DNA from: PALSA-505 sp963699015
GTDB taxonomy: Bacteria; Actinomycetota; Actinomycetes; Streptosporangiales; Streptosporangiaceae
Assembly (NCBI GenBank): GCA_963699015.1
Contig: CAVOSX010000008.1
Span: 992,001 to 1,056,000, forward strand
Length of the DNA stretch: 64,000 bases
Direction of reading: 5' to 3'
Positions 35,075-44,486 of the stretch are shown in pieces (position 1 is the first letter of the stretch; every line of letters starts with the position of its first letter). The notes beneath the pieces are model-generated. The model was not told the DNA's origin, made no database searches, and worked only from the letters and a program-made list of their open reading frames with translations. The translations under genes and the position numbers were made by a program.

Positions 35075-36184
35075 ATGGTTTCCTCCCGCCGCTTGCGTCC
35101 GGCTAGCCTGTTCGGCTGGGCCCGGCGCGGCGCGGAGTGGATCCGCGGGATGGTGGGCAGGCAGTTCATCACCGGCAACCGCCGGTTCGCTTTCCTGCTG
35201 GCCCTGGTCACGGTGGCCATCGCCGTCGCGGCGGTGCACGTGTCCGTGTCGTGGTTCTCGCCCGGGGTGATGATCCTGCCGATCCTGGCTGGCGGCCTGC
35301 TGCTCTGGCCGCGGGCGTTGCGGATCTTGTTCGTCGTGGTCGCGGCGGCACTGATCTACGACGCGCTGAAGGGCCGGGCCGGGCCGGGCATCATCGCCAC
35401 GATCGTGGTGACCGCGGTCTTCGCCTACGTGCTGGCGCGGACCAGGGAGAAGCTCGGCATGCAGGTGCTGCGCGGGGACCGGATGCTCATCGAGCTGCGC
35501 CGGAGGATCCGCGCCCAGGGCAACCTGCCTGATCTCGGCGACGGCTGGGACTCGCTTTCGATCCTCAGGCCGGCCGGCGGGGCGTCGTTCGGCGGGGACT
35601 TCGTGGTCTCGGCCTGCGACGGCAAGACGCTCGAGGTCGCGCTGGTGGACGTGTCCGGCAAGGGCCTGGACGCCGGCACTCGCGCGCTGCTGCTGTCCGG
35701 CGCGCTCGGCGGGCTGCTCGGGTCCGTGCCGCGTGAGGAATTCCTGGCCGCGTGCAATTCCTACCTGCTCCGGGTGGCTGCCTCGGAGGGCTTCGTCACC
35801 GCGGTTCACCTGGCGCTCGACCTGGCGACGGGCGAGTACGTGATCGCATCCGCCGGGCACCCGCCCGCGGTGCACTTCGACGCGGGCAGCGGCAGCTGGC
35901 GGATCGGGAAGGCGCAGGGTGTGGTCCTCGGCGTGGTCGCCGACACCAGGTCGAAGCCGGAGCACGGGCTGATGCGGCCGGGCGATGCGCTGATGCTCTA
36001 CACCGACGGGCTGATCGAGGCGCCAGAGCGGGACATCGACGCCGGAATCGCGGACCTGCTCGGCGAGGCGGAACGGATGGTCATCACCGGATTCAAGACG
36101 GGCGCGCCCGCGCTGGTCCAGGCGATGCAAGCGGGCACCGCGGGCTCCGACGACTGTGCCCTGGTGCTCATCTGGCGCTCGTGA
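35075..36184 (+). CDS. SpoIIE-type PP2C phosphatase with membrane N-terminus
   Basis: 369 residues, ATG start. About four membrane helices at 45-125 (FAFLLALVTVAIAVAAVHV, MILPILAGGLLLWP, ILFVVVAAALIYDAL, IIATIVVTAVFAYVLA). A short linker then leads to a SpoIIE/RsbU-like phosphatase domain: GGASFGGDFVVSACDG (metal-binding Asp), VALVDVSGKGLDAGTRALLL, YVIASAGHPPAVHF, GDALMLYTDGLIEAPERDID and the final DDCALVLIW. These phosphatases dephosphorylate anti-anti-sigma proteins in partner-switching pathways. No anti-sigma gene is adjacent, so its partner is elsewhere. Confidence 0.9.
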   Translation: MVSSRRLRPASLFGWARRGAEWIRGMVGRQFITGNRRFAFLLALVTVAIAVAAVHVSVSWFSPGVMILPILAGGLLLWPRALRILFVVVAAALIYDALKGRAGPGIIATIVVTAVFAYVLARTREKLGMQVLRGDRMLIELRRRIRAQGNLPDLGDGWDSLSILRPAGGASFGGDFVVSACDGKTLEVALVDVSGKGLDAGTRALLLSGALGGLLGSVPREEFLAACNSYLLRVAASEGFVTAVHLALDLATGEYVIASAGHPPAVHFDAGSGSWRIGKAQGVVLGVVADTRSKPEHGLMRPGDALMLYTDGLIEAPERDIDAGIADLLGEAERMVITGFKTGAPALVQAMQAGTAGSDDCALVLIWRS

Positions 36185-36287
36185 CCTGGCGTTCCGCCGC
36201 CCGGTCGCTTCCGCGGGCCGGCGCCGGACCCGGCGAGTAAGCTCGGACGCGCCATCGCTGCGACCGGTACCTGGGAGGGAAGTCGGC

Positions 36288-37010
36288 ATGGGCAGAGCCT
36301 CTGGCCACCGGCTGGCCCGGAAGCGTCACTCGCATCCTCCCGGGCGCCGCCCGGCCGCCCGCGACCGGGTGTGGACGATCCTGCACCGGGGCATCGTGGC
36401 GGGAACGATCCCGGGCGGGACGCGGCTGGTCCAGGCCCAGATCGCGGCGGAGCTCGGCGTCGGCACCGGCCCGGTCCGTGAGGCGCTCAGGGAGCTGGCC
36501 GCGGGCGGGTTCGTCCGGTTCGACGCGGGCCGGGTGGCCGTGGTGCACGAGCTCAGCCGGACGGAGCTGGAAGACCTGTACGAGATCCGCAAGCTGCTCG
36601 AGCCGGTCGCGACCGCGCGCGCCGCGAAGTACGCGGGGCGCAACAGCATCCTCAAGGCCGTCGAGCTGCTCGCGGCCATGGAGATCGAGACCGACGGCCC
36701 GCGATGGGCGGAGTACAACGACAGCTTCCACGGCGTGATCGAAGAAGCCGGCAACAGCCCCCGGCTCGTGGAGATCCTCAAGAACCTGAGGGATCTGTCC
36801 GCGCTCTACGTCACGCACTCGATCGTCTCCGAGCCGGACCGTGTCGTGAACGGCCGCGCCGAGCACGAGGAGATCCTCAAGGCCATCATCGCCCGTGATC
36901 CCGAGGCGGCCGCCGAGGCCATGTTCAGGCACCTGGACGGAAGGTTGCGCACGCTGCTGACCGTCCACCAGGTCGGCGAGCCCGGGCGGGGACGCAGCAC
37001 GGCAGGCTAG
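36288..37010 (+). CDS. GntR-family regulator with FCD domain
   Basis: 240 residues from ATG 36288, with a gggaggga ribosome site at 36273-36280; upstream extension of the frame overlaps the phosphatase gene end and is not credible. Winged helix at about 30-95 (VWTILHRGIVAGTIPGGTRL, VGTGPVREALRELAAGGFVR). The FCD all-helical ligand-binding domain follows (ELEDLYEIRKLLEPVATARA, WAEYNDSFHGVIEEAGNSPR, HEEILKAIIARDPEAAAEAM, RHLD) with the usual Asp/His metal-ligand pattern. FCD members respond to organic acids. Target and ligand unknown; no metabolic genes are adjacent. Confidence 0.92.
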   Translation: MGRASGHRLARKRHSHPPGRRPAARDRVWTILHRGIVAGTIPGGTRLVQAQIAAELGVGTGPVREALRELAAGGFVRFDAGRVAVVHELSRTELEDLYEIRKLLEPVATARAAKYAGRNSILKAVELLAAMEIETDGPRWAEYNDSFHGVIEEAGNSPRLVEILKNLRDLSALYVTHSIVSEPDRVVNGRAEHEEILKAIIARDPEAAAEAMFRHLDGRLRTLLTVHQVGEPGRGRSTAG

Positions 37011-37055
37011 CGCGCGGGGTACGCGGGTCCGGGCGGCGCGGCCGGGTCAGCCGGG

Positions 37056-37799
37056 TCAGGCGGTTCCTGTGCCCTCGCTGCCCTCGTTTCCCGACGGCGC
37101 GAGCAGGCGCTCCAGCAGGCCCACCTCAGCCTCGTCGAGCTGCGCGGTCACCTGCCGGCTGCTAGCGCGATCCTGGGCCAGGGCGAGGCTGCGGCGCGCG
37201 GCGCGCAGTTGCTCGCGCAGCCTGGCGTTCTCGGCGCTGAGCGTGCCGTGCATCGTCCGGACGCTGGCCAGCTCCTGCTCGAGTCCGGTCACTGTCTGCT
37301 CCAGCGTGCCGTCGCCCGGCCCGGCCGGCTCGCGTTCCCCGGTGCTGGACGCGAGCTGCCGCACCACCTGGACCAGCAGCCGCCGGGCCAGTTCATCGTA
37401 ATCGAAGTCGCCCTGGCCGGCCGGAACGAGGTAACCGCCGTTCGCCCCGCCAGCCGCCGCGGCCGCGGCGGCCGTCTCGCGGGCCGGGCGCGCCGGGCCG
37501 GAAGCCGTGCGCGCTGGACTGCGCTGCATCACCGCCATCGGGCCGGAGGCTCCAGGGGCTGCGGCGATCCGGTAGGTGCGCTTGCCGCGTATCTCGCGCT
37601 CGATCAGGCCGGATCGTTCCATGCCCGACAGCAACTGCGCGAACGCGATGCTGGAGCCGGGATAGCCGACTTCGGCGGCGAGCACGGTGCTCGCCATCCC
37701 GGTCTCGTCCGTGACCTCCCCGGTCAACGCGAGGCGGGACATGATCCGGTTGCGTGTTCCGACTGCCCTGCGGCGCCTCACTCCGCTCTTCGCCCCCAT
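37056..37799 (-). CDS. Winged-helix regulator with C-terminal coiled coil
   Basis: About 247 residues from ATG 37799; the frame is open to 38015 but that part has no coding character. The basic start MGAKSGVRRRRAVGTRNRIM leads to a winged-helix-like segment (MASTVLAAEVGYPGSSIAFA, QLLSGMERSGLIEREIRGKR, TYRI). An Ala/Pro linker follows, a FDYDELARRLLVQVVRQLAS helix, and a heptad-rich coiled coil (LEQTVTGLEQELASV, LSAENARLREQLRAARRSLA) ending in an acidic tail. I do not recognise a named family. It is divergent from the hopanoid operon across a 750-bp spacer containing direct repeats, making it a candidate regulator of that operon. Confidence 0.7.
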   Translation of the reverse strand: MGAKSGVRRRRAVGTRNRIMSRLALTGEVTDETGMASTVLAAEVGYPGSSIAFAQLLSGMERSGLIEREIRGKRTYRIAAAPGASGPMAVMQRSPARTASGPARPARETAAAAAAAGGANGGYLVPAGQGDFDYDELARRLLVQVVRQLASSTGEREPAGPGDGTLEQTVTGLEQELASVRTMHGTLSAENARLREQLRAARRSLALAQDRASSRQVTAQLDEAEVGLLERLLAPSGNEGSEGTGTA

Positions 37800-38555
37800 G
37801 ACAGCACCTCTCCCGCGGCAATCACGTGCCGGCACCCCGTCGGCAATCACCGACGTCAGCATCTTCTGGAGCGGCAAATCACGCCAGCGCCGGCCGCATT
37901 CATCATCATAGCGACCGTCCGCACCTCGGCCCGTCCCAGGACGGCGTGCTATCTCATTCCCTTCGCGGCGGCACTTCGGTGATTGAGCCGGAGGCCAAAT
38001 CACCCACGGGCTCAAGCGGCGCCCTCGGCGACGCGTATGCCGGCCGGGACGACATGACCTGCGCGCTCAAGGGGACGGGCCGCCGGCCGCTCGGCGCCGC
38101 AGACCGCTGTCGGCTTGGCGGCCTGGCGGCAGGTTCCCGCTGTCGGATGGACCGCGGCGGGAGTTATCACATTCGGTAAACCCGCGGCAAATGGTTTGCC
38201 TTGACTGTTACCCCCGTGGCCCAATTCGCGCTGCGGCGCGCGCGGCTATCCGGCAGCGCGATGCGTTAGCCGCGCAATCGGCGAACCGACCTAACATCGC
38301 TTCAGTACAGTTATCGGGACACATGGGCATGTACCCGCGTCGGGCACCGGGCCTGGCCAGCCCCGCGGCGCAGGCTGAAACGACACCGGCGTCATGTGAC
38401 GCGCGTGTCATTTATGCCGGCCCCGTATGGTGGCAAACGACACGTATGTCATGTGACGCCTATGTCATTATTTGCATTTCTTTGGGACCTGTGCAGAAAT
38501 AGACGTCGTGACGCGCGGCGTGACGCCACTAAGCCATGGGCGCGGTCCCCACACG
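37800..38555. other. Spacer between the regulator and hopanoid operon, no gene
   Basis: About 755 bases. Frames running through it have poor codon use and no domain. It contains AT-richer patches (around 37980-38180 and 38440-38500) that suit promoters, and the direct-repeat array at 38380-38526 described separately. Divergent promoters are expected here. Confidence 0.5.
38380..38526 (+). promoter_or_regulatory. Direct repeats upstream of hpnC, candidate operators
   Basis: Two copies of a roughly 34-bp unit, 38380-38413 and 38437-38470, share acgacac, then gtcatgtgacgc, then gtcatt at the same spacing (57 bases apart). The core gtgacgc recurs twice more at about 38508 and 38520. The core gtcatgtgac is close to palindromic. 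Location 30-170 bases before the hpnC start and across from a divergent DNA-binding protein suggests operator sites. Confidence 0.5.
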
Positions 38556-39565
38556 ATGCCCGACGCGAACCTGCCCGGTCCGCAGCGGTCACCGGGGACC
38601 GCGATGAGCCCTGCGTCCGGGCATGCCCGCGGCGGCCCCCCGGAGGATGCCCGGACGGCCGTCATCACGGCGGGCGCCGCGGCCCAGGCGGCCGCGGAGA
38701 ATTTCCCGGTCGCGCTGCGGCTGCTGCCCGCGCGCTACCGGCGGCACCTGATGGCCGTCTACCGGTTCGCACGCACCGTGGACGACATCGGCGACGCGGC
38801 GCTGCCCGCGGCGGCGGCTCGGTCACCCCGACGGCCGGCCCGGTCACCGCGCCGCCCGGCGGAACCCAGCGCCCGGATGACCAGGCGGAGCGGCTGCGGC
38901 TGCTCGACGAGCTCGACGACGATCTCGGCCGCCTCTACCGCGGCCAGGCTCCGCGCCTGGAGGTGATCGGCCAGCTCGCCGCGACCGTGGCCGAGTGCGG
39001 CCTGCCCAGCCAGCCGCTGCGCGACCTGATCCAGGCGAACCGGCAGGACCAGCTGGTCAGCCGCTATCAGGCGTTCGATGACCTGGCCGGCTACTGCGAG
39101 CTGTCCGCGAACCCGGTGGGCCGGATCGTGCTGTATGTCTTCGGCGCCTACACGCCGCACCGGGCCGCGCTCTCTGACCACGTCTGCACCGCGTTGCAGC
39201 TCGCCGAGCACTGGCAGGACGTGGCCGAGGACCTGCGGGCCGGCCGGATCTACCTGCCGCTCGAAGACCTCGAGCGGTTCGGCTGCGGGCCGCAGGACCT
39301 GGCCGCGCCAGCCGCCGGCCCCGCCGTCCGGGCGCTGATGTCGTTCCAGGTCGCACGCGCGTCAGCGCTGCTGTCCGCCGGCTCGCCGCTGATCGCCACG
39401 CTGCGCGGCGCTGCGCGGCTGGCGGTGGCGGGCTACGTGGCGGGCGGGCGGGCCGCACTGGCCGCGATCGAGGACGCGCATCATGACGTGCTCGCGGCCA
39501 CCCCGCGCCCGGGCAAGCGGCGGCTGCTCGCCGAGCTGGCCCGCGCCTACACGAGGGGCAGGTGA
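38556..39565 (+). pseudogene. hpnC: Presqualene/squalene synthase-like HpnC, frameshifted
   Basis: In the HpnCDE route HpnD makes presqualene diphosphate from two farnesyl diphosphates, HpnC converts it to hydroxysqualene, and HpnE reduces that to squalene. ATG 38556 opens the frame: AAENFPVALRLLPARYRRHL, then YRFARTVDDIGDAAL with the first Asp-rich motif. A shift between 38800 and 38880 (one base missing or two extra, in repetitive GC-rich sequence) leads to AERLRLLDELDDDLGRLYRG, YELSANPVG-type CELSANPVGRIVLYVFGAYT, LAEHWQDVAEDLRAGRIYLP (second Asp motif) and LEDLERFG. Everything else is collinear with the family. Stop overlaps hpnD (GTGA). Confidence 0.85.
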
Positions 39566-40476
39566 CCGGCCGCATGGACGTGGCTACCGCGTACCGGCAC
39601 TGCGAGCAGGTCACCTCGACCGAGGCCCGCAACTTCTCCTACGGCATCAAGCTGCTGCCGCCGGCCAAGCGGCGCGCGCTGTCGGCCGTCTACGCGTTCG
39701 CCCGCCGGATCGACGACATCGGCGACGGGGCCCTGCCAGCGGCCGACAAGCTCACCGCGCTGGCCGAGGCCAGGACGGCCGTGCAGGCGCTGGCAGGCGC
39801 CCGGCCGCCGGCCGGCGACCCGGTGCTCATCGCGCTGGACGACGCGGCCCGCCGGTTCCCCATCCCGGTCCAGGCCTTCGGCGAGATCGTCGACGGCTGC
39901 GTCGCGGACGTCCGGGGTACCAGCTACGCCACCTTCGACGAGTTGCTGCACTACTGCCGGTGCGTCGCGGGCTCGGTCGGCAGGCTCTCGCTCGGCGTGT
40001 TCGGCGCCGCCGACCAGGATGAGGCTGCGCCGCTGGCCGACGCCCTCGGCGTAGCGCTCCAGCTCACCAACATCCTGCGCGACATCCGCGAGGACTACCA
40101 GAACGGACGCGTCTACCTGCCGTCGGAGGATCTCGGCCGGTTCGGCTGCAGCCAGGGCGACCTCGACGGGACGTCCGCATCCGGGCCGCTGGCCGGCCTC
40201 GTCGGGTACGAGGCCGAGCGCGCGCGCGGCTGGTACGCGACCGGCATGCGGCTGCTGCCGATGCTGGACCGGCGCAGCGCCGCGTCGGCCGGGGCGATGG
40301 CCGGCATCTACCGGCGGCTGCTCGAGCGGATCGCCGCGGCCCCCGGCGAGGTGCTCAAGCGCAGGCTCTCGCTATCCACCGGCGAGAAGGTCGCGGTGGC
40401 CGTCCGGTCGCTGGCCGGCACGGTGGTGCGGCCCGGCGCGGGTACCGCACCCCGCCCGCGGGGGGAGGCCGCATGA
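39562..40476 (+). CDS. hpnD: Presqualene diphosphate synthase HpnD
   Basis: 304 residues, GTG overlapping the hpnC stop. Trans-isoprenyl diphosphate synthase fold. SYGIKLLPPAKRRALSAVYA, FARRIDDIGDG (first Asp-rich motif), FGEIVDGCVADVRGTSYATF, YCRCVAGSVGRLSLGVFGAA, LTNILRDIREDYQNGRVYLP (second Asp-rich motif) and SEDLGRFG. Length and motif set are standard. It acts at the membrane-cytosol interface on farnesyl diphosphate, presumably supplied by the polyprenyl synthase encoded at 41939. Confidence 0.93.
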   Translation: MTGRMDVATAYRHCEQVTSTEARNFSYGIKLLPPAKRRALSAVYAFARRIDDIGDGALPAADKLTALAEARTAVQALAGARPPAGDPVLIALDDAARRFPIPVQAFGEIVDGCVADVRGTSYATFDELLHYCRCVAGSVGRLSLGVFGAADQDEAAPLADALGVALQLTNILRDIREDYQNGRVYLPSEDLGRFGCSQGDLDGTSASGPLAGLVGYEAERARGWYATGMRLLPMLDRRSAASAGAMAGIYRRLLERIAAAPGEVLKRRLSLSTGEKVAVAVRSLAGTVVRPGAGTAPRPRGEAA

Positions 40477-41942
40477 CCGGCTCGCACCGGGTCGTGGTGG
40501 TCGGCGGCGGGCTGGCCGGCATCACCGCCGCCATCGCGCTGCGCGAGAGCGGGGCCGACGTCACCCTGCTCGAGGCCAGGCCGCGGCTGGGCGGAGCGAC
40601 CTGCTCCTTCACCCGGGACGGCCTGGTCGTGGACAACGGCCAGCACGTCTTCCTGCGCTGCTGCTCCGCGTACCGGGGCCTGCTGGCCCGGCTGGGCATG
40701 ACCGGCGGGGTCAGGCTGCAGGACCGGTTCGACGTGACCGTGCTGCGGCCTGGCCCGGCGACGGCCGGGCCGCGCCGCGCCAGGCTGCGCCGCACGGACC
40801 TGCCAGGCCCGCTGCACATGGGACTGGCCCTGTCCGGCTATTCGCTGCTTTCTTTTCCCGAACGGCTCCGGGTGACTCGGGCCGCACTGGCGATGAAGCG
40901 TCTCGACCCGGCCGACCCGGCGCTGGACAGGCAGCGGCTCGGTGACTGGCTGAGCGGTCATGGCCAGAACGAGCGGTCCCGCCGCGCGCTGTGGGATCTG
41001 TTCACCGTGTCCGCGCTGAACGTCGCCGGCGACGACGCCAACCTGGCGCTGGCCACGACCGTGGTGAAGACCGCGCTGCTCGGCAGCAGGGACGCGGCCG
41101 ACATCGGCGTGCCCGCGGTGCCGCTCGGCGACCTGCACGGCCAGGCGGCGGCGGACCTGCTGCAGCGGCTCGGAGCGCGGGTCCTGCTGGGCGCCAAGGT
41201 CGCGGCGATCGAGGTCGCCCAGGACAGTCTGCCCGGCATTGGCCGCGCGTTCACCGTCCGGCTGGGCCGCCAGGCGGCGGCGGAGCCGGCGCCCGCGGCG
41301 ATCGAGGCCGACGGCGTGGTGGTCGCGGTGCCGCCCGAGCAGGCGGCGCGGCTGCTGCCGCGGGCCGCCGCGGTCCCGGCCGCCGCCTGGCCGGGCCTGG
41401 GGTCCTCGCCCATACTCAACGTGCACGTGGTGTATGACCGGCCGGTGCTGCGGCAGCCGTTCGTCGCGGCCACCGGCTCCGTGGTGCAGTGGGTGTTCGA
41501 CCGGACCGAGCAGTCCGGGCTGGACCGGGACGAGACCCGGGCGGGCGGGCAGTATCTTGCGGTGTCGGTCTCGGCGGCCGACGAGATGGTAGATGTGCCG
41601 GCCGGGCGACTGCGCGAGATCTTCCTGCCCGCGCTGGCCGAGCTGTTGCCGGCCGCCCGCACCGCGCGGGTGGCCGATTTCTTCGTCACCAGGGAACGAC
41701 GCGCCACGTTCCGCCAGGTGCCCGGGTGCGAGCGGTTGCGGCCATCGGCCGCCACCGCGCTGCCCGGCCTGACGGTGGCCGGGGCGTGGACCAATACAGG
41801 GTGGCCCGACACGATGGAGGGAGCCGTGCGAAGCGGACTGAATGCGGCACGGGAACTGCGCCGGGCGCTGGCCGCGCCCGGACGGACACCAGCCGTGCCC
41901 CAGCCAGCCGGCGTCTTCGATGCCTTTGGAGCGGACGCGTGA
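40473..41942 (+). CDS. hpnE: Hydroxysqualene dehydroxylase HpnE (FAD-dependent)
   Basis: 489 residues; ATG overlaps the hpnD stop. The FAD-binding Rossmann start VVVVGGGLAGITAAIALRES ends in the acidic LLEARPRLGG, typical of the amine oxidase/phytoene desaturase superfamily. VDNGQHVFLRCCSAYRGLLA is the HpnE signature; LFTVSALNVAGDDANLALAT follows; the C-terminal FAD site is LTVAGAWTNTGWPDTMEGAV, RSG. It reduces hydroxysqualene to squalene. Overlaps the next gene by GTGA. Confidence 0.92.
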   Translation: MTGSHRVVVVGGGLAGITAAIALRESGADVTLLEARPRLGGATCSFTRDGLVVDNGQHVFLRCCSAYRGLLARLGMTGGVRLQDRFDVTVLRPGPATAGPRRARLRRTDLPGPLHMGLALSGYSLLSFPERLRVTRAALAMKRLDPADPALDRQRLGDWLSGHGQNERSRRALWDLFTVSALNVAGDDANLALATTVVKTALLGSRDAADIGVPAVPLGDLHGQAAADLLQRLGARVLLGAKVAAIEVAQDSLPGIGRAFTVRLGRQAAAEPAPAAIEADGVVVAVPPEQAARLLPRAAAVPAAAWPGLGSSPILNVHVVYDRPVLRQPFVAATGSVVQWVFDRTEQSGLDRDETRAGGQYLAVSVSAADEMVDVPAGRLREIFLPALAELLPAARTARVADFFVTRERRATFRQVPGCERLRPSAATALPGLTVAGAWTNTGWPDTMEGAVRSGLNAARELRRALAAPGRTPAVPQPAGVFDAFGADA

Positions 41943-42952
41943 CCGCCGTGATGCCCGAGGGCGTGGCGGTCGCCCGCGATCTCGTCGGGCCGGCGCTGGC
42001 CGCCTCGATCGACCGGCTAACCCCCGAGGTGCGGGCGGTGGCCGCGTATCACCTCGGCATGACCGATGCCGACGGGCGCCCGTCCGGGTCCGGCGGCAAG
42101 GCGCTGCGACCGGCCCTCGCGCTGCTGTCGGCGCGGGCGGCGGGAGCGCCGCCGCGGCGCGGCGTGCCCGCGGCGGTCGCCGTCGAGCTCGTGCACAACT
42201 TCTCGCTGCTGCACGACGACATCATGGACGGCGACGTGGAGCGCAGGCACCGGCCGACGGCCTGGAAGGTCTATGGCGTCGGCGCGGCCATCCTGGCCGG
42301 TGACGCCCTGCTGTCCCTGGCGCAGGACATCCTGCTCGAGGAGTCGGGCCCGCAGGGTGCCTGGGCGTCCCGCTGCCTGTCCGCGGCGGTGCTGCGGCTG
42401 ATCGCGGGACAGGGCGCGGACCTGGCCTTCGAGCGCCGCGACGACGTCACGGTGGGCGAGTGCCTGACCATGGCCGGCGACAAGACCGCTGCGCTGATGG
42501 CGTGCTCGTGCAGCATCGGCGCCGTCTACCTCGGCGCGCCGCCCGTGCTGGCCATGGGCCTGGCCGCGTTCGGCGCGCACGCAGGGCTGGCCTTCCAGCT
42601 GACCGACGACCTGCTCGGCATCTGGGGCGCACCGGAGATCACCGGTAAACCGGTCCGTTCTGACCTGCGGACCAGGAAGAAGTCGCTGCCGGTGGTGGCC
42701 GCGCTGACCAGCGACACCGATCAGGGCCGGCAGCTCGGCGAGCTGCTCGCCCGGCCAGATCCGCTCACCGAGGAGGATCTGGTCCTCGCGGCCAAGCTGG
42801 TCGAGGCGGCGGACGGCAAACGCTGGGCCGAAGCCGAGGCGGACACCCAGCTCGCCGAGGCCGAGCGCTGCCTGGCCGAGACCGACGTACCCGACGACGT
42901 GCGCGCGGAGTTCTCCGCGATCGCCCAGTTCATCACCACGAGGCAGAGCTAG
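41939..42952 (+). CDS. Polyprenyl (farnesyl/geranylgeranyl-type) diphosphate synthase
   Basis: 337 residues from GTG 41939, overlapping the hpnE stop; the longer open frame upstream is a shadow of hpnE. Head-to-tail prenyltransferase: GSGGKALRPALALLSARAAG (substrate Lys/Arg), VELVHNFSLLHDDIMDGDVE (first DDxxD), RRHRPTAWKVYG, GDKTAALMACSCSIGAVYLG and FQLTDDLLGIWG (second Asp-rich motif, DDLLGIW). Product length cannot be fixed by eye. The operon suggests it supplies farnesyl diphosphate to HpnD. The stop codon lies within a 20-bp repeat. Confidence 0.92.
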   Translation: MTAVMPEGVAVARDLVGPALAASIDRLTPEVRAVAAYHLGMTDADGRPSGSGGKALRPALALLSARAAGAPPRRGVPAAVAVELVHNFSLLHDDIMDGDVERRHRPTAWKVYGVGAAILAGDALLSLAQDILLEESGPQGAWASRCLSAAVLRLIAGQGADLAFERRDDVTVGECLTMAGDKTAALMACSCSIGAVYLGAPPVLAMGLAAFGAHAGLAFQLTDDLLGIWGAPEITGKPVRSDLRTRKKSLPVVAALTSDTDQGRQLGELLARPDPLTEEDLVLAAKLVEAADGKRWAEAEADTQLAEAERCLAETDVPDDVRAEFSAIAQFITTRQS

Positions 42953-42992
42953 TGGCCACCAGGCAGAGCTAGCCGCCACCAGGCAGAGGCAG
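42941..42992 (+). repeat. 20-bp tandem repeat at the polyprenyl synthase stop
   Basis: Units at 42941-42960 and 42961-42980 (aggcagagctag, then gccacc after two variable bases), with a partial third at 42981-42992. The first contains the stop TAG 42950-42952 and the second another TAG. It fills the gap between the synthase and shc and probably arose by slippage. Confidence 0.8.
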
Positions 42993-43721
42993 ACATCCGA
43001 TGACGCTGACCCACTCCGGACCGCAGGCCGGCCCGCTGCAGGCCGCCCGGCTGACGCTGGACCGCGCCTGCGAGCACCTGGCCGGCCTGCAGCACGAGCC
43101 CGGCTGGTGGCAGGGTGAGCTCGAGACCAACGTCACCATGGACGCCGAGGACCTGATGCTCCGCCAGTTCCTCGGCATCAGGTCCGAGGCCGACACCGCC
43201 GCCGCGGCCCGCTGGGTCCGATCCAGCCAGCGGACGGACGGCACCTGGGCCAACTTCCACGACGGGCCGGGCGACCTGTTCAACGACGGTCGAGGCATAC
43301 GTGGCGTTGCGGCTGGCCGGGGACGCACCGGACGAGCCGCACATGGACACGGCGGCCCGCTGGATCCGCGCGCAGGGCGGGATCGAGGCCACCCGGGTGT
43401 TCACCCGGATCTGGCTGGCGATGTTCGGGCAGTGGTCCTGGGACGATCTGCCGGTCATCCCGCCGGAGCTGATCTACCTGCCGGCCTGGTTCCCGCTGAA
43501 CGTGTACGACTGGGCGTGCTGGGCCCGCCAGACCATCGTGCCGCTGGCCGTGGTCGGGTCGTTCCGGCCGTCGCGGCCGCTGCCGTTCTCGCTGGACGAG
43601 CTGTTCACCGGCATGAAGCCCCGGAAAGACCGAGATCCTTGGTCAGTTGCGTTCAACGGCTTGGACAAGGCGCTGCATCGGTATGAGAACCGAGCCTTCG
43701 GGGCGCGACGGCATCACCCGG

Positions 43722-43750
43722 CCGCCGGCCTGTCGGCGGAGCCGAACGGC
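43722..43750 (+). repeat. Inverted repeat, left arm, inside shc
   Basis: 29 bases that are the exact reverse complement of 44458-44486. This arm begins the inserted repeat-rich segment of shc (about 43694-43950), which also contains duplicated gccgacgccgccacgcc blocks. It may be a copy of a small dispersed element. Confidence 0.85.
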
Positions 43751-44457
43751 CCGCGGCCGGCCGACGCCGCCACGCCAGAGCAGGACGCCGCCACGCCAGG
43801 GCAGCATGCGAGCGAAGCGGCTGGGTTCGACCGGCGGCCGGCCGACGCCGCCACGCCCGGGCAGCGTGTCAGGCGAGCCACTGATTTCCTCAGGCTGCGC
43901 GCCGCCAATTCCGCCTCCCCAGGCCGGCGGCGCGCTCACAACCCCGCCGCCGCGGTCAGGCGGGCCGCGCTGCGGCGGTGCGCGGAGTGGATCATCGCGC
44001 GGCAGGAGCGGGACGGGTGCTGGGGCGGGATCCAGCCGCCCTGGGTGTACTCGGTGATCGCGCTGCACCTGCTCGGGTACCGGCTGGATCACCCGGTGGT
44101 CGCCCGGGGGATCGAAGGGCTGGAGCGGTTCATGATCAGGGAGGACGGCCCGGACGGCCCGACCCGCCGGATGGAAGCCTGCCAGTCCCCCGTCTGGGAC
44201 ACGGTGCTGGCCATGGTCGCCCTCGGCGACGCCGGCCTCAAACCCGACGACCCCGTGCTGACCAAGGCTGGACAGTGGGTGCTCGACGAGGAGATCCCGG
44301 GCCCGGGCGACTGGCAGGTGCGCCGCCCGCACACCGAGCCGGGCGGCTGGGCGTTCGAGTTCGACAACGACGGCTACCCGGATACCGACGACACCGCCGA
44401 GGTGATTCTCGCTCTCCGCAAGGTATGGCCGGCGGGACGGGATCGCTCGGATCGCCG

Positions 44458-44486
44458 GCCGTTCGGCTCCGCCGACAGGCCGGCGG
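44458..44486 (-). repeat. Inverted repeat, right arm, inside shc
   Basis: Exact reverse complement of 43722-43750. It lies where the cyclase reading frame is lost after the DxDD block and before ALSEDEAEE, so the insertion of this copy may itself account for the second frame change. Confidence 0.85.

Noticed and set aside
43722..44486. The 29-bp inverted repeats as insertion-sequence ends
   Set aside because: The 700 bases between them encode conserved cyclase sequence, not a transposase, and no target duplication was seen.
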